NCBI RefSeq assembly: GCF_004362825.1
Contig: NZ_SNXZ01000007.1
Coordinates: forward strand, 248,001 to 312,000
Direction: 5' to 3'
Length of the DNA: 64,000 bases
Source: Labedaea rhizosphaerae
GTDB taxonomy: Bacteria; Actinomycetota; Actinomycetes; Mycobacteriales; Pseudonocardiaceae
Shown here: positions 50,800 through 59,255 of the stretch, one piece after another
How the letters are laid out: the number at the start of each line of letters is the position of its first letter
How positions within the stretch are numbered: the stretch's first letter is position 1
Program-made: the position numbers and the translations under genes
The notes under the pieces: generated by a model
Database searches by the model: none
Told to the model about the DNA's origin: nothing
The model's input: only the letters and a program-made list of their open reading frames with translations

Positions 50800-53568
50800 T
50801 CATCGGCTGGTGGCCTGTCCGTGCAGTTCTTCGATCGCCGCGCGTTGCTCGTCGCCTTCTGGTGGCAGTTGCCGCAGAGCGGCACGCAGCACCTTGGCTG
50901 CTTCCTTCTTGCGGTTCAAGCTCAGCAGCAGGCGCCCGCTCAGGGTCTGGGCGGCGACCGCTTCGCCGGTTGCGCCGATCGACCGGAACAGCGGGATGAC
51001 CGGGTCCACACGAGCCAAAGCCTCGTCGACGCGTTGGTGGTCGGCCAGGATCTGGGCGCCGTCGTAGCCCAGCATGGCCCGGTGCCACGAAGTCGTGGTG
51101 TCGGCGTCGTCGAGACCGACCTTGGTGGCCGCGGCATCGAGGGCCTGGAGGGCGCGTTCGAGGTCGTTGGCGCGGTGCCAGGCCAAGGCAGCGCGGCGGC
51201 GGTTCTCGACTTCGGCCAACGGCTGCCCAGCGGCTGCGTAGGCATCGGCAGCACGGTGGAATCGTTGTGCCGCTTCGTGATGGCGGTCCTGCTGCGCGAG
51301 GACGACGGCGATGTGAGCATGCGCCTGGCCAACGCCGCCGTGGTCGGCCGTCGCCGCGCGGGACGCGGCGAGCTCCTCGAACACCACGATCGCCATGGCG
51401 AACCGGCCGAGGTCGCGGTAGGCGCTGGCGAGCAAGAACCGGGCCCGGTCGAGCGCTTCGGGGTCAATGGTCCGTTCCAGCCGCGGTGACACGTCCTCGA
51501 GCGCGTCGGCGGCGTCGTCCGGTCGTTCCAGCCGCAGGCAGGCGTCTGCGAAGTCCACGCGGGCCAAGGCGTCCCCTACCGGGTTACCGGCCGCGGCGAA
51601 CTCCGCGACCGCCCAGGCGAACGCCGCGTGGCTGTCCTCCACCCGGCCCTGAGCGGCGACGACCCGACCGGCTTGGTGGTACGCCTGGGCGCGTACCTCC
51701 GGGTCATCTGACGCCTGTGCCTTGCGCAAGACCGCCGCGGCGGCGTGGAGGTCACCGGCCGCGGTGTGCAGGTGCCCGAGCAGCAACTGGGCTTGGCACT
51801 GCCCTTCCCGCGCGTCGAGCGCACCGAAGCACTCGGCGGCCCGGCGGGCGTGGTCGATGGCCTGGCGCAGGTTCTCCGGTCCGGATGCGGCGAGCGCGTC
51901 CGCCAGCCGCAGCGCCAGTTCGGCGTGCAACTCACTCGCCGGAGCCGCGCCGGCCAGTTCGGCTGCACGCTCGAGGGTCGCGATGGCCTCCGCGAACCGC
52001 CCCACCGTCCGCTGGGCGTGCGAGAGCCGGCCCAGCGCACGGGCGGCCTGCTCCGGCCCGGCGACGGCGAGCACCTGGTCGACGCGGGCGCGCAGAGTGG
52101 CCACGGCCGCCACCGCCGCGTCCGGGCTCGGTGCGGTCGTGACTTCCAGCAAGTCGATCCGGCTCAGCGCGGTCAGGCTGCGCTGCTCGTCACCCGCCTC
52201 GGCGAACAAGGCCGCGGCCCGCGTCCACTGGTCGCGCGCGGCGGCCGGGTCGTCGTCGGCGATGAGGTCTCCCCGCTCGTCGAGGCTGCGTGCCAGCAAC
52301 TCCGGCGACGGGTCGGGGCACACCTCGTCGAAGCGCCGCCACGCGGCCGCGGCGACGCGGTCGTCGTGCTTGCGAGCCGCTCGCTCCGCGAGGTCGGCCA
52401 GTTCCTCCGCCGACAACGCCGGGTCGACCTGGGCCGCCGGTGGCGTGGCCCGCGTCAAGCGGGTGGTCGGCAGCAATCCCGACAACGGCAGGTGCTCGAC
52501 GATCGGTTCGGCGGCGAGCACCGCGTGGACCCAATCGCTCTGCCTGCTCGTGCCGTTGCGTGCGTCGAAGCGCATCGCCAGGGCCAACGCCCGGTCCCGC
52601 AACTCCGCTTCGAGATCGGCAACGCGCGAGCCGGCGTTGCGCCGCCCACGCACCGGCAGACCGCCCTGGCCTGCCTCGGCCATCCGGCGTAGCAGGGCGG
52701 CCGCCGCGGCCGAGAACGCCATGTCCAAGCTGGGCGACGGCGGCCGGTCGAGCCGGTCGAGGTGGCGTTCCAGCAACTGCAGCCCGCGGGTGTGGTTGCC
52801 GGTGAGCGTGCAGAACCGGAGGTGCTCCGCGACGAGGGACAGGTTCGCGTGCTCCTCTCGCAGTGACAGGTATGCCCGTCGGTGCGCATCGGCCGCTTCG
52901 TCCAGTCGTCCGGTGTGCAGGTAGGCGGGCAGCAGCGCGGTGAGGAGGCGCTGTGGCTGCTCCTGGCAGTCGAGGCCGCCGGCCAGGACCGGTATCGCCA
53001 TCGCGATCGCTTCTTCGTCGCGGCCGACGTCGGCGAGGTGCTCGACCCTCCCGGCGGTCTCGCACCCGAGGCAGTCGGACAGCTGATCGCGCGGCGTGGC
53101 CCACCAGAGCCGGTACTGCTCGGCGGCGGCGACCGCGTCACCGACGTGGTCGGCCACGTACCAACGGTGCTGGTGCACGGCATTCACACCGAAGCCGGCG
53201 GCCCGGTAGCGGCGCTCCATGTCGTCCAGCACGCCGTGGATGTGGTGCAGCGGCACCTCGGAGAGCCCCAGGAGAGCCATGATGATCGATTTGAAACACC
53301 AGAGAAGGCTGTTCCTGCACCCATGCTCCGACTTGGTCCGGTCGTGCGCGGCGACGCACCACCAGAACGTGGCGAACGCCTTGCTCGGTTCGTCATCCTC
53401 CAGGTACGCGGAGGTTGCCAGCATGCGTGCGTCGAGGGCCAGGTCGGTGTACCGCAGTGCGTCGGCCTCGCGGATGACCTTCTCCAGCACGGCGATCTGC
53501 GCTGGACCACGAGGCATCGAGCACGACGAGCGGAGCAGCCCCACCAGCTCGGCCACGGTGCGCGTCAT
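50800..53568 (-). CDS. Large TPR-repeat protein
   Basis: This 922-residue, almost wholly alpha-helical protein is built of tetratricopeptide repeats, visible as recurrent AxxYxxLGRxxEA-type helix pairs, clearest in the second half (residues ~480-900: GRLSHAQRTVGRFAEAIATL, AYHQAGRVVAAQGRVEDSHA, ASAYRDLGRFAMAIVVFEEL). The N-terminal half is more diverged. There is no DNA-binding or nucleotide-binding motif, so it is not a full LuxR/SARP-type regulator. Such proteins usually act as scaffolds or peptide sensors. The start is ATG 53568, with GGAGG seven bases upstream. The stop of a 39-codon frame overlaps it by four bases. It is convergent with the small membrane protein gene. Function is unknown. 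Confidence 0.85.
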   Translation of the reverse strand: MTRTVAELVGLLRSSCSMPRGPAQIAVLEKVIREADALRYTDLALDARMLATSAYLEDDEPSKAFATFWWCVAAHDRTKSEHGCRNSLLWCFKSIIMALLGLSEVPLHHIHGVLDDMERRYRAAGFGVNAVHQHRWYVADHVGDAVAAAEQYRLWWATPRDQLSDCLGCETAGRVEHLADVGRDEEAIAMAIPVLAGGLDCQEQPQRLLTALLPAYLHTGRLDEAADAHRRAYLSLREEHANLSLVAEHLRFCTLTGNHTRGLQLLERHLDRLDRPPSPSLDMAFSAAAAALLRRMAEAGQGGLPVRGRRNAGSRVADLEAELRDRALALAMRFDARNGTSRQSDWVHAVLAAEPIVEHLPLSGLLPTTRLTRATPPAAQVDPALSAEELADLAERAARKHDDRVAAAAWRRFDEVCPDPSPELLARSLDERGDLIADDDPAAARDQWTRAAALFAEAGDEQRSLTALSRIDLLEVTTAPSPDAAVAAVATLRARVDQVLAVAGPEQAARALGRLSHAQRTVGRFAEAIATLERAAELAGAAPASELHAELALRLADALAASGPENLRQAIDHARRAAECFGALDAREGQCQAQLLLGHLHTAAGDLHAAAAVLRKAQASDDPEVRAQAYHQAGRVVAAQGRVEDSHAAFAWAVAEFAAAGNPVGDALARVDFADACLRLERPDDAADALEDVSPRLERTIDPEALDRARFLLASAYRDLGRFAMAIVVFEELAASRAATADHGGVGQAHAHIAVVLAQQDRHHEAAQRFHRAADAYAAAGQPLAEVENRRRAALAWHRANDLERALQALDAAATKVGLDDADTTTSWHRAMLGYDGAQILADHQRVDEALARVDPVIPLFRSIGATGEAVAAQTLSGRLLLSLNRKKEAAKVLRAALRQLPPEGDEQRAAIEELHGQATSR

Positions 53569-53684
53569 CGGTTGTCCTCCACTGGCATGGTCTGCTCGAG
53601 GCAATCCGCGCAACGCAGTGCCCCAACGGTTGCGGCGGCGAGCTCGGTCGTTCCGCTCGCCGGCTGATACCTGTTGCGCTGCAC
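53565..53684 (-). CDS. Possible 39-residue peptide upstream of TPR gene
   Basis: A 39-codon frame from GTG 53684 ends in a TGA that overlaps the ATG of the TPR gene (ATGA). It ends in a CADC motif and a short acidic tail. The overlap is typical of coupled genes and the TPR protein could be its receptor, but the start is weak (GAGAAGAG upstream, GTG) and no homologue is recognised. It may be only a leader frame. Confidence 0.3.
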   Translation of the reverse strand: MQRNRYQPASGTTELAAATVGALRCADCLEQTMPVEDNR

Positions 53685-53716
53685 GCTCTTCTCGTCGGTG
53701 CCGACGCGCCCGAGCG

Positions 53717-55246
53717 CTATCCGCCGGCTGTCGTCTCCGAGGGGGTTCGCGGCAAGTCGGCCTCGGCGAGGGCCTGCTGGAACAGCCGGAGCTTGTCCGG
53801 TTTCCCGCTGGGCCCGATCGGGGGTGCCGCGATCGTGGTCACCCGGCGCGGCGCGCAGGCCGGGCCGACGCGGTCGATGACCAGGGCACGCACTTCGTCC
53901 GGGTCCGGGTCGCGGCCGTCGGCGGCCACGACGAACGCGTGCACCGCCTCGCCGGTGGTCTCGTCCGGAACAGCGACCACATAGGCCTCGACGATGTCGG
54001 GGTGTTCGGCAATGGCCCGTTCGATCGGGCCGATGTAGTGCACGGCCGCGTCGACGATCACCACGTCGCGGGCGCGGCCGGTGATCCGCAGCCGGCCGTC
54101 GTCGTCGAGCCGGCCCAGGTCGCGGGTGCGGATCCAGCCGTCCACGTAGACCTCGGCGGTGAGCTCCGGGTCCGCCCAGTAGCCGCAGGACTGGTTCGGC
54201 GTGCGTACGAACAGCTCACCCTCGCCACCGTGGGGCACCAGTCCGCCGCGCGGGTCGCGGATCTCCAGCTCCACCTTGTCCGACGGGAAACCGACCGTTC
54301 CCGGCGGATCGGCGGGCGTGCCCATGGCGATCATCCCGGCCTCGGTCTGGCCGTAGCCGTGGAACACCACGGGGCCGAGCACGACCTGCGCCTCGTGGTG
54401 GCGGTCGTGCGACAGAGGCGAGCCGGACACCAGGATCGCTTGCAGCGCCGACAGATCCGACGGCCGGGTGCGCTGCTGGGTGATCATCGACGACAACCGG
54501 GGGACCGTGACCGCGGTCGCAGTGGCCCGGGAGCGGGCGAGCGCCTCGGGCAGGGTCTCCGGACCGGACGGGTCGACCAGGTCGGCGACGACCACGATCC
54601 CGCCGACCACGACGGTCATCGCGGTGTACTGGAACACGACCTGGCTGGCCAGGGTCTCGAACAGCAGGAACCGGTCCATCCGCGGCGCCAGGTCGCGGAT
54701 CGCGGGCGCCCACCGGTGCGGGCTCCACGCCCACTCCGCGGTCATCGCGGTGTAGGTCTGGGCCACCGGCTTCGGGACGCCGGTGCTGCCGCTGGTGTGG
54801 ATCAGGCGGGCGACGTCGTCGGGCCGGGCGGCCGGGCGCAGCGGCTCCGGTTCCGTGGCAAGCAACGCGTCCATGTCCAGGGCGCGCACGTGCCCGGCGC
54901 GGTACCCGGTGCTGTGGTCGGTGATCACCACGGCGTTGTCCAGACCTAGCAGGTACTGCACGTGCGTGTCCGGCAGCCCCGGCCGCAGCCCCATGAGCCG
55001 CGCGCCGACCGCGTACACGGCGAGGATGGTCGCGAACGCCTGGTGGTGGATGCCCAGGGCGAGCGCGACGCCGTCACCAGGCCCGATGCCCTCGGCGCGC
55101 AGCCCGGCGGCCGCGCGGGCGGTCAGGTCGAGCACCTCCCGGCCGGTGACCAGCCGATCGCCGTGTTCGAACACCGGACGGTCGGCGGCGTCGGCGAGTG
55201 CGTCGAGCACGGCCGCGGGGAAGAGGCTGGTATCACGGGCTTGCAT
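53717..55246 (-). CDS. Acyl-CoA synthetase / AMP-dependent ligase
   Basis: This 509-residue ANL enzyme activates carboxylic acids as acyl-AMP and then acyl-CoA. It has the A3 loop HTSGSTGVPKPVA, the GYGQTEAG stretch (A5), TRDLGRLDDDGRLRITGRARD (A7-A8) and the C-terminal GPSGKPDK catalytic Lys. The length is normal. ATG 55246 is the only start that keeps the full N-terminus. It stands 138 bases downstream of the oxidoreductase on the same strand and might share its transcript. It has no carrier or thioesterase partner nearby. The substrate is unknown; the sequence is closest by eye to long- or medium-chain fatty acid and aryl ligases. Not obviously connected to the clusters. Confidence 0.92.
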   Translation of the reverse strand: MQARDTSLFPAAVLDALADAADRPVFEHGDRLVTGREVLDLTARAAAGLRAEGIGPGDGVALALGIHHQAFATILAVYAVGARLMGLRPGLPDTHVQYLLGLDNAVVITDHSTGYRAGHVRALDMDALLATEPEPLRPAARPDDVARLIHTSGSTGVPKPVAQTYTAMTAEWAWSPHRWAPAIRDLAPRMDRFLLFETLASQVVFQYTAMTVVVGGIVVVADLVDPSGPETLPEALARSRATATAVTVPRLSSMITQQRTRPSDLSALQAILVSGSPLSHDRHHEAQVVLGPVVFHGYGQTEAGMIAMGTPADPPGTVGFPSDKVELEIRDPRGGLVPHGGEGELFVRTPNQSCGYWADPELTAEVYVDGWIRTRDLGRLDDDGRLRITGRARDVVIVDAAVHYIGPIERAIAEHPDIVEAYVVAVPDETTGEAVHAFVVAADGRDPDPDEVRALVIDRVGPACAPRRVTTIAAPPIGPSGKPDKLRLFQQALAEADLPRTPSETTAGG

Positions 55247-55383
55247 TCACGATCCCTACGCGCAGTGGTCGCAGACCCTGGACTGGTCCGTACGTGGCCG
55301 CACCCCGCTGGGCCACGAGGGATGCTACTCATGTCGGACCGTCGGGGAAGCGCCCCATCGGAGCCGCCTCCGCCGCCGAGCTG

Positions 55384-56301
55384 TCAGGGACGAACGCTGA
55401 TGATCGTCTTGCCCTTGCGGCGCTCGGTCGAGGTGAGGGTTGCGACGGCGTCGTCGAGGGACGCGACGGTGCCGATGTTCGTCCGGAGTCGTCCGTCGCG
55501 CACCCGTTGGACGATCTCAGTCAGTTGGGCGCGGTCAGACTCGACGACGAAGTCGACCGCCTGACCGTTGGCCGGCCGCACCTCGGGCGGCCCGACGACG
55601 GTCACCAGTGTTCCGCCGGCCCGGACCAGGGCCGCGGACCGCTTCTGGATGTCGCCGCCGATGACGTCGAAAACGAGGTCGACGCCGCCGATCTGGTCCA
55701 GCGCGTCGGTTTCGAGGTCGACGAACTCCTGCGCGCCGAAGTCGAGCGCCTTCTGGCGGTCGGCCGCGCGTCCGGTGCCGATGACGTACGCGCCGAACTC
55801 GCGGGCGAGCTGGGTGACGATCGACCCGACCGCGCCCGCCGCGCCGTGCGCGAGGACGCTCTGGCCGGCGCGCAGGCGGCCGTGCTCGAACAGTCCTTGC
55901 CAGGCGGTCAGCCCGGAGATCGGGAGGCTCGCGCCCACCGTGAAATCGACGTCGCCCGGCAGCGGCGCGAGGTTGCGTGCCTCGACGGCCGTGTATTCGG
56001 CCAGCGTGCCGTCGCGGTGCCAGTCCGTGAGGCCGAACACCCGCTGTCCCACCGACAGGCCCGTCGTGCCGTAGCCGAGGGCGGTGACCACTCCTGCCAG
56101 CTCGTGTCCGAGGATCGACGGCGTCCGGTCACGGCCGGCCCGATCGGTCCAGGTCGAAGGCCACTCCGTCTCGGTCGGGACATAGCCCGAGGCATGAACC
56201 CGCACCACGACGTCGTTGATCGCCGGCTGCGGTTCGGGCCGCTGCACCAGGGTCATCCCGGCTGTTCCCGCCGCCTCGTCGGTCACCACGATCGCCTTCA
56301 C
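55384..56301 (-). CDS. Zinc-less MDR oxidoreductase (quinone oxidoreductase-like)
   Basis: This 305-residue medium-chain dehydrogenase/reductase without the zinc ligands fits the NADP-dependent alkenal/quinone reductase branch. The N-terminal GroES-like part includes GHELAGVVTALG and the GLSVGQRVFGL strand. The NADP loop is HGAAGAVGSIVTQLA, followed by an FGA recognition stretch. The start is GTG 56301, with a GGGAGGTG ribosome binding site. It is divergent from a frameshifted TetR-type gene, and between the two lies a perfect 9-bp inverted repeat. This layout is typical of a TetR-controlled detoxification enzyme: the regulator would repress it until a reactive compound is sensed. Confidence 0.9.
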   Translation of the reverse strand: MKAIVVTDEAAGTAGMTLVQRPEPQPAINDVVVRVHASGYVPTETEWPSTWTDRAGRDRTPSILGHELAGVVTALGYGTTGLSVGQRVFGLTDWHRDGTLAEYTAVEARNLAPLPGDVDFTVGASLPISGLTAWQGLFEHGRLRAGQSVLAHGAAGAVGSIVTQLAREFGAYVIGTGRAADRQKALDFGAQEFVDLETDALDQIGGVDLVFDVIGGDIQKRSAALVRAGGTLVTVVGPPEVRPANGQAVDFVVESDRAQLTEIVQRVRDGRLRTNIGTVASLDDAVATLTSTERRKGKTIISVRP

Positions 56302-56364
56302 CGAGCACCTCCCGTGCTGGACCATTTCGTCCACTCTAGCGCATGCCGGGGTCCGTGGGCGTCG

Positions 56365-56391
56365 CAAGAACCAGGTAAGTTGTGGTTCTTG
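56365..56391. promoter_or_regulatory. Probable TetR operator
   Basis: CAAGAACCA (56365-56373) and TGGTTCTTG (56383-56391) form a perfect inverted repeat, nine bases each arm with a nine-base spacer, in the 139-base gap between the MDR oxidoreductase and the TetR-type gene. Size and place fit a TetR dimer site. Confidence 0.6.
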
Positions 56392-56440
56392 ATCCGGGAC
56401 CAAGTAGTCCACAGGCGGGCCGCTGGGTAGCCTGAGGTCC

Positions 56441-57083
56441 GTGACCGGGGCGGAGACCGTGCGGCCGGGGCGGAGGCTGACGCCGCGTGGCGCGGCCACC
56501 CGCGCACGCATCGTCTCGGCGGCCGCCGAGCTGATGTACGTCAAGGGCGTGAACGCGACCACGCTGGACGACGTCCGGGCCGCGAGCAACACCAGCAGTC
56601 CCAGCTGTACAACCACTTCCCGGACAAGGACGAACTGGTCCGGGCTGTCGTCGCGCAGCGCGCCGTCGAGGTCCTCGAACGCGAACGTGGTTACCTCCAG
56701 CGCTTGAAGTCCTTCCATGGCCTGCTCCGCTGGCGGGACGTGCTGGTGCAGCGAAACGCGTTGCGCGGCGGCGCCTACGGCTGCGCGCTCGGCTCGCTGG
56801 CCAGCGAGGTCGCGACCAGGACGACCAGGCCCGCGCCACGCTCGCGCAGTCGTTCGTGGCATGGGAAGGGCTGCTCGCCGCAGGCCTCCGGCGGATGCGG
56901 GAGAGCGGCGTGCTCAGGCCGGACGCCGACCCGGACAAGCTCGCCACGGGCTTGATGGCCGCGTTGCAAGGCGGATACCTCCTCGCCGAGACCGCACACG
57001 ACGTCAAGCCCGTGGAGATCGCCCTCGACATGGCACTCGACCACGTGAAGTCATTCCTCGCGGTCGCGCCGCCGTCCGAGTGA
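56441..57083 (+). pseudogene. TetR-family regulator with two -1 frameshifts
   Basis: The gene reads as a normal TetR protein only across three frames. From 56441 (GTG region, VTGAETVRPG) it encodes the helix-turn-helix (ATRARIVSAAAELMYVKGVN) up to AASNTS. Near 56596 a missing base (AGCAGTCC where AGCAAGTCC is expected) breaks the YNHFPDKDE recognition helix, which continues in the next frame as QLYNHFPDK. Near 56813 a second missing base shifts the frame again before DQDDQARATLAQ, after which the ligand domain runs to TGA 57083. Both lost bases are within A or C doublets, so sequencing error is a real possibility. Otherwise it is a pseudogene and the divergent oxidoreductase would be derepressed. 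The joined product would be about 214 residues, normal for TetR. Confidence 0.82.
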
Positions 57084-57089
57084 ACCTGC

Positions 57090-57115
57090 CGGATGGACCG
57101 ACTGGTCACCATCCG
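57090..57115. terminator. Hairpin between TetR-type gene and convergent PNP gene
   Basis: CGGATGG and CCATCCG form a seven-pair stem seven bases after the TetR stop, with a possible inner ACC/GGT extension. A second small stem, CCGTCA-TGGT-TGACGG, lies at 57254-57269. These may be terminators for the two convergent transcripts; there is no U-tract. The rest of the 213-base gap shows nothing. Confidence 0.35.
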
Positions 57116-57296
57116 AGCCTGGGGTCGGCGTCGGCTTCATAACCGCGCGCGAACCAGGCTTGGTCTCGAACCAACAGCCTGTCTCTGGGCCACCGCACGC
57201 GGCTGATTCTGTCCGCGACTTCCGTCTCTGCGCGGCTACTGAGTCAACTCGGGCCGTCATGGTTGACGGTTTGGCCCAGCGATTCCTCTGTCCCGT

Positions 57297-59210
57297 TCAG
57301 CCGAGGAGATCGGTAGGTTTGGTTCGCAAACCGCCCATGTCGATCATGTGGAGGACGAAGTCCGCGGCGTTGGTGGCGGCCTCCACGTGGTAGCGGTTCG
57401 TGGTTCGGTAACCCCAGTCGCTGATGGCTTTCACGACGATCCATTCCACTCCGGCCCGTCGGGCGGCAGCGTGAAATCCGGCACCTTCCATCTCGCCGCC
57501 GACGGCACGTGGGTACCGCTGGCGGAGTTCATGCACCACCGCGTTCGAATCCACCTTCGTGGTCCACGCCAGCATCTCCCCAATGTGCACCCGGGTCCGG
57601 TCCCAGTCCTGTTCAGCGGCATGACATCGGTCCAACAGGACGTGCGTCCCCTGCACGTTCTCACCTCGGTCCTCCGAGACCACGCTGCCTGCCACGTCAC
57701 GGACACCGGCGAGGTTGAGGTCACGGACCCGTTGGGAGACCAGGACATCGCATAGCTTCTGTTCCTTGGGGTACAGGCCGTAGCAAATACCAGTGATGAT
57801 CGCGTAGTCCGGCTTGATCTGACGGATGGCTGCGCTGGCCGTCAGCATGGCGCCGGCAGGACCGCCAACCCCTTGCTCACCTGCCTGCACCAGACTCACG
57901 CGGGCGCCGCCGATTGTGCCAAGTTCGTACACGGCGCCATGACCGGTGAAATCGCGCTGGGCACGCCGCCCGGTAATGCGCTCGGCGCCCGCCAGCACAG
58001 CGTTGCGTTCCTCGGCCTTCACGGACATGATCAGGACGCGGGGCACAGTCCGCCGCCTCTCTTGCTCCGCCCGGCGGATTGCCGTGCGGTGGTTTTTGGT
58101 CAGCGTGCGCGCCGATACAACGCCTACCAGCACCGTCACCGGCAGCAGGAAGTGAACGAGGAAACCCATGCCGGTGGATTCCACGCTGCTCGGCGCCAAG
58201 CCGGGCACATCACGCCAGAGGAACTGGTACGCGAGCCAGTGCAGGGCCCGGCCGTAGGTCAGGAGCGCGGTCGGGCAGGTGTAGTCGTGGCATGCCGACT
58301 TCTCCCAGTCCACCATCGCCAGCGGTATGAGGGCGATGAGGGCGGCCACGCTCGCTGCGAACAAGCGGAAGAACGGTATGTAGACCAAGCGGGGGCTCAC
58401 GTCGTCTGTCCGAGCCTGCGGTGCCAGCATGATCAGCTCCGACCCCGGGCCGAACGGCACGTCGGCGTCGGCGCGGGACACCAGCCAGCGCAGTACCGGT
58501 TCGGTGGTCACCCCGCTGGCCAGGCACACCAGGGTGTCGTGTACCCGCACGCTTTCGGCGTGCCCGCCGATGTCACGAGCTGAATCCTGGACATCTCGTG
58601 CGATCAGCCGGTGCAGCCTGTGCAGGACATCCTCGAGCATACGGCCGGGTGTGTGCGCGTCGGCGTCGTGCAGCAGAACCAAGGACCAGTGGTGCCACAC
58701 GGCCGTGCCCACTGCGGCCTCGCCCGGTGCTAGCCGGTGACGGGCCAACATCGGGTGTGCCACGCCGATGCTCAGGGCCACCGAGACGAACAACAGGGCG
58801 AGCAGGAGCACGCACACTGCGACCAGCAGTGATCCAATCGCCAGGGCAACGGCCAGCGACAACAGTTCCAGTAACGCGGGCGTCGCGGCGAACACCGCGA
58901 TTCCCCAGTTGCTGTCCAGCCACCGACACACGGTGGCCGAGGCCGGCAACGGGTACCTGGTCCGCAGGCCGAGGGGCGTCTGGAGCACGGCGAACTCGTC
59001 CGGGCCGCGCCACACCAGCCGTTCCTCGCAATCGGCGATGTACAACGCCAGGGGCAGTGGCCCACGGGCATACAGGATCCGGGTCGTGTCCCGCGGGCGC
59101 AACGACTTCAGCACCGTCGCGGCTCGCGGTGACGCTCGCACCGAACGAGCCGCCGCCCGGTAGTCGGACCACGTCGCGTGCCGCAGCGGTGCCGTCTCGC
59201 GTTCGCTCAT
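57297..59210 (-). CDS. Membrane-anchored nucleoside phosphorylase (MTAN/PNP-domain) protein
   Basis: This is a 637-residue protein. The N-terminal ~390 residues contain cytoplasmic stretches and hydrophobic segments (paired helices near 105-155, then about 290-315 and 355-380). The C-terminal ~245 residues are a PNP/MTAN-type nucleoside phosphorylase domain: a TVPRVLIMSVKAEERNAVL strand, TGICYGLYP, the QRVRDLN stretch, EMEGAGFHAAARR with the ligand-binding Glu pair, and VVKAISDWG with the catalytic Asp. Such domains appear fused to membrane or signalling parts in conflict systems, where they process nucleosides or act as sensors. It is last in a six-gene operon, 45 bases after the OmpA lipoprotein gene, on the minus strand. 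The catalytic residues look intact. The substrate is unknown. Confidence 0.85.
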   Translation of the reverse strand: MSERETAPLRHATWSDYRAAARSVRASPRAATVLKSLRPRDTTRILYARGPLPLALYIADCEERLVWRGPDEFAVLQTPLGLRTRYPLPASATVCRWLDSNWGIAVFAATPALLELLSLAVALAIGSLLVAVCVLLLALLFVSVALSIGVAHPMLARHRLAPGEAAVGTAVWHHWSLVLLHDADAHTPGRMLEDVLHRLHRLIARDVQDSARDIGGHAESVRVHDTLVCLASGVTTEPVLRWLVSRADADVPFGPGSELIMLAPQARTDDVSPRLVYIPFFRLFAASVAALIALIPLAMVDWEKSACHDYTCPTALLTYGRALHWLAYQFLWRDVPGLAPSSVESTGMGFLVHFLLPVTVLVGVVSARTLTKNHRTAIRRAEQERRRTVPRVLIMSVKAEERNAVLAGAERITGRRAQRDFTGHGAVYELGTIGGARVSLVQAGEQGVGGPAGAMLTASAAIRQIKPDYAIITGICYGLYPKEQKLCDVLVSQRVRDLNLAGVRDVAGSVVSEDRGENVQGTHVLLDRCHAAEQDWDRTRVHIGEMLAWTTKVDSNAVVHELRQRYPRAVGGEMEGAGFHAAARRAGVEWIVVKAISDWGYRTTNRYHVEAATNAADFVLHMIDMGGLRTKPTDLLG

Positions 59211-59255
59211 GAAGGCTCAGCTCACCAAAGTCCGCTTCCGGGCGGGCAAGCAGAC

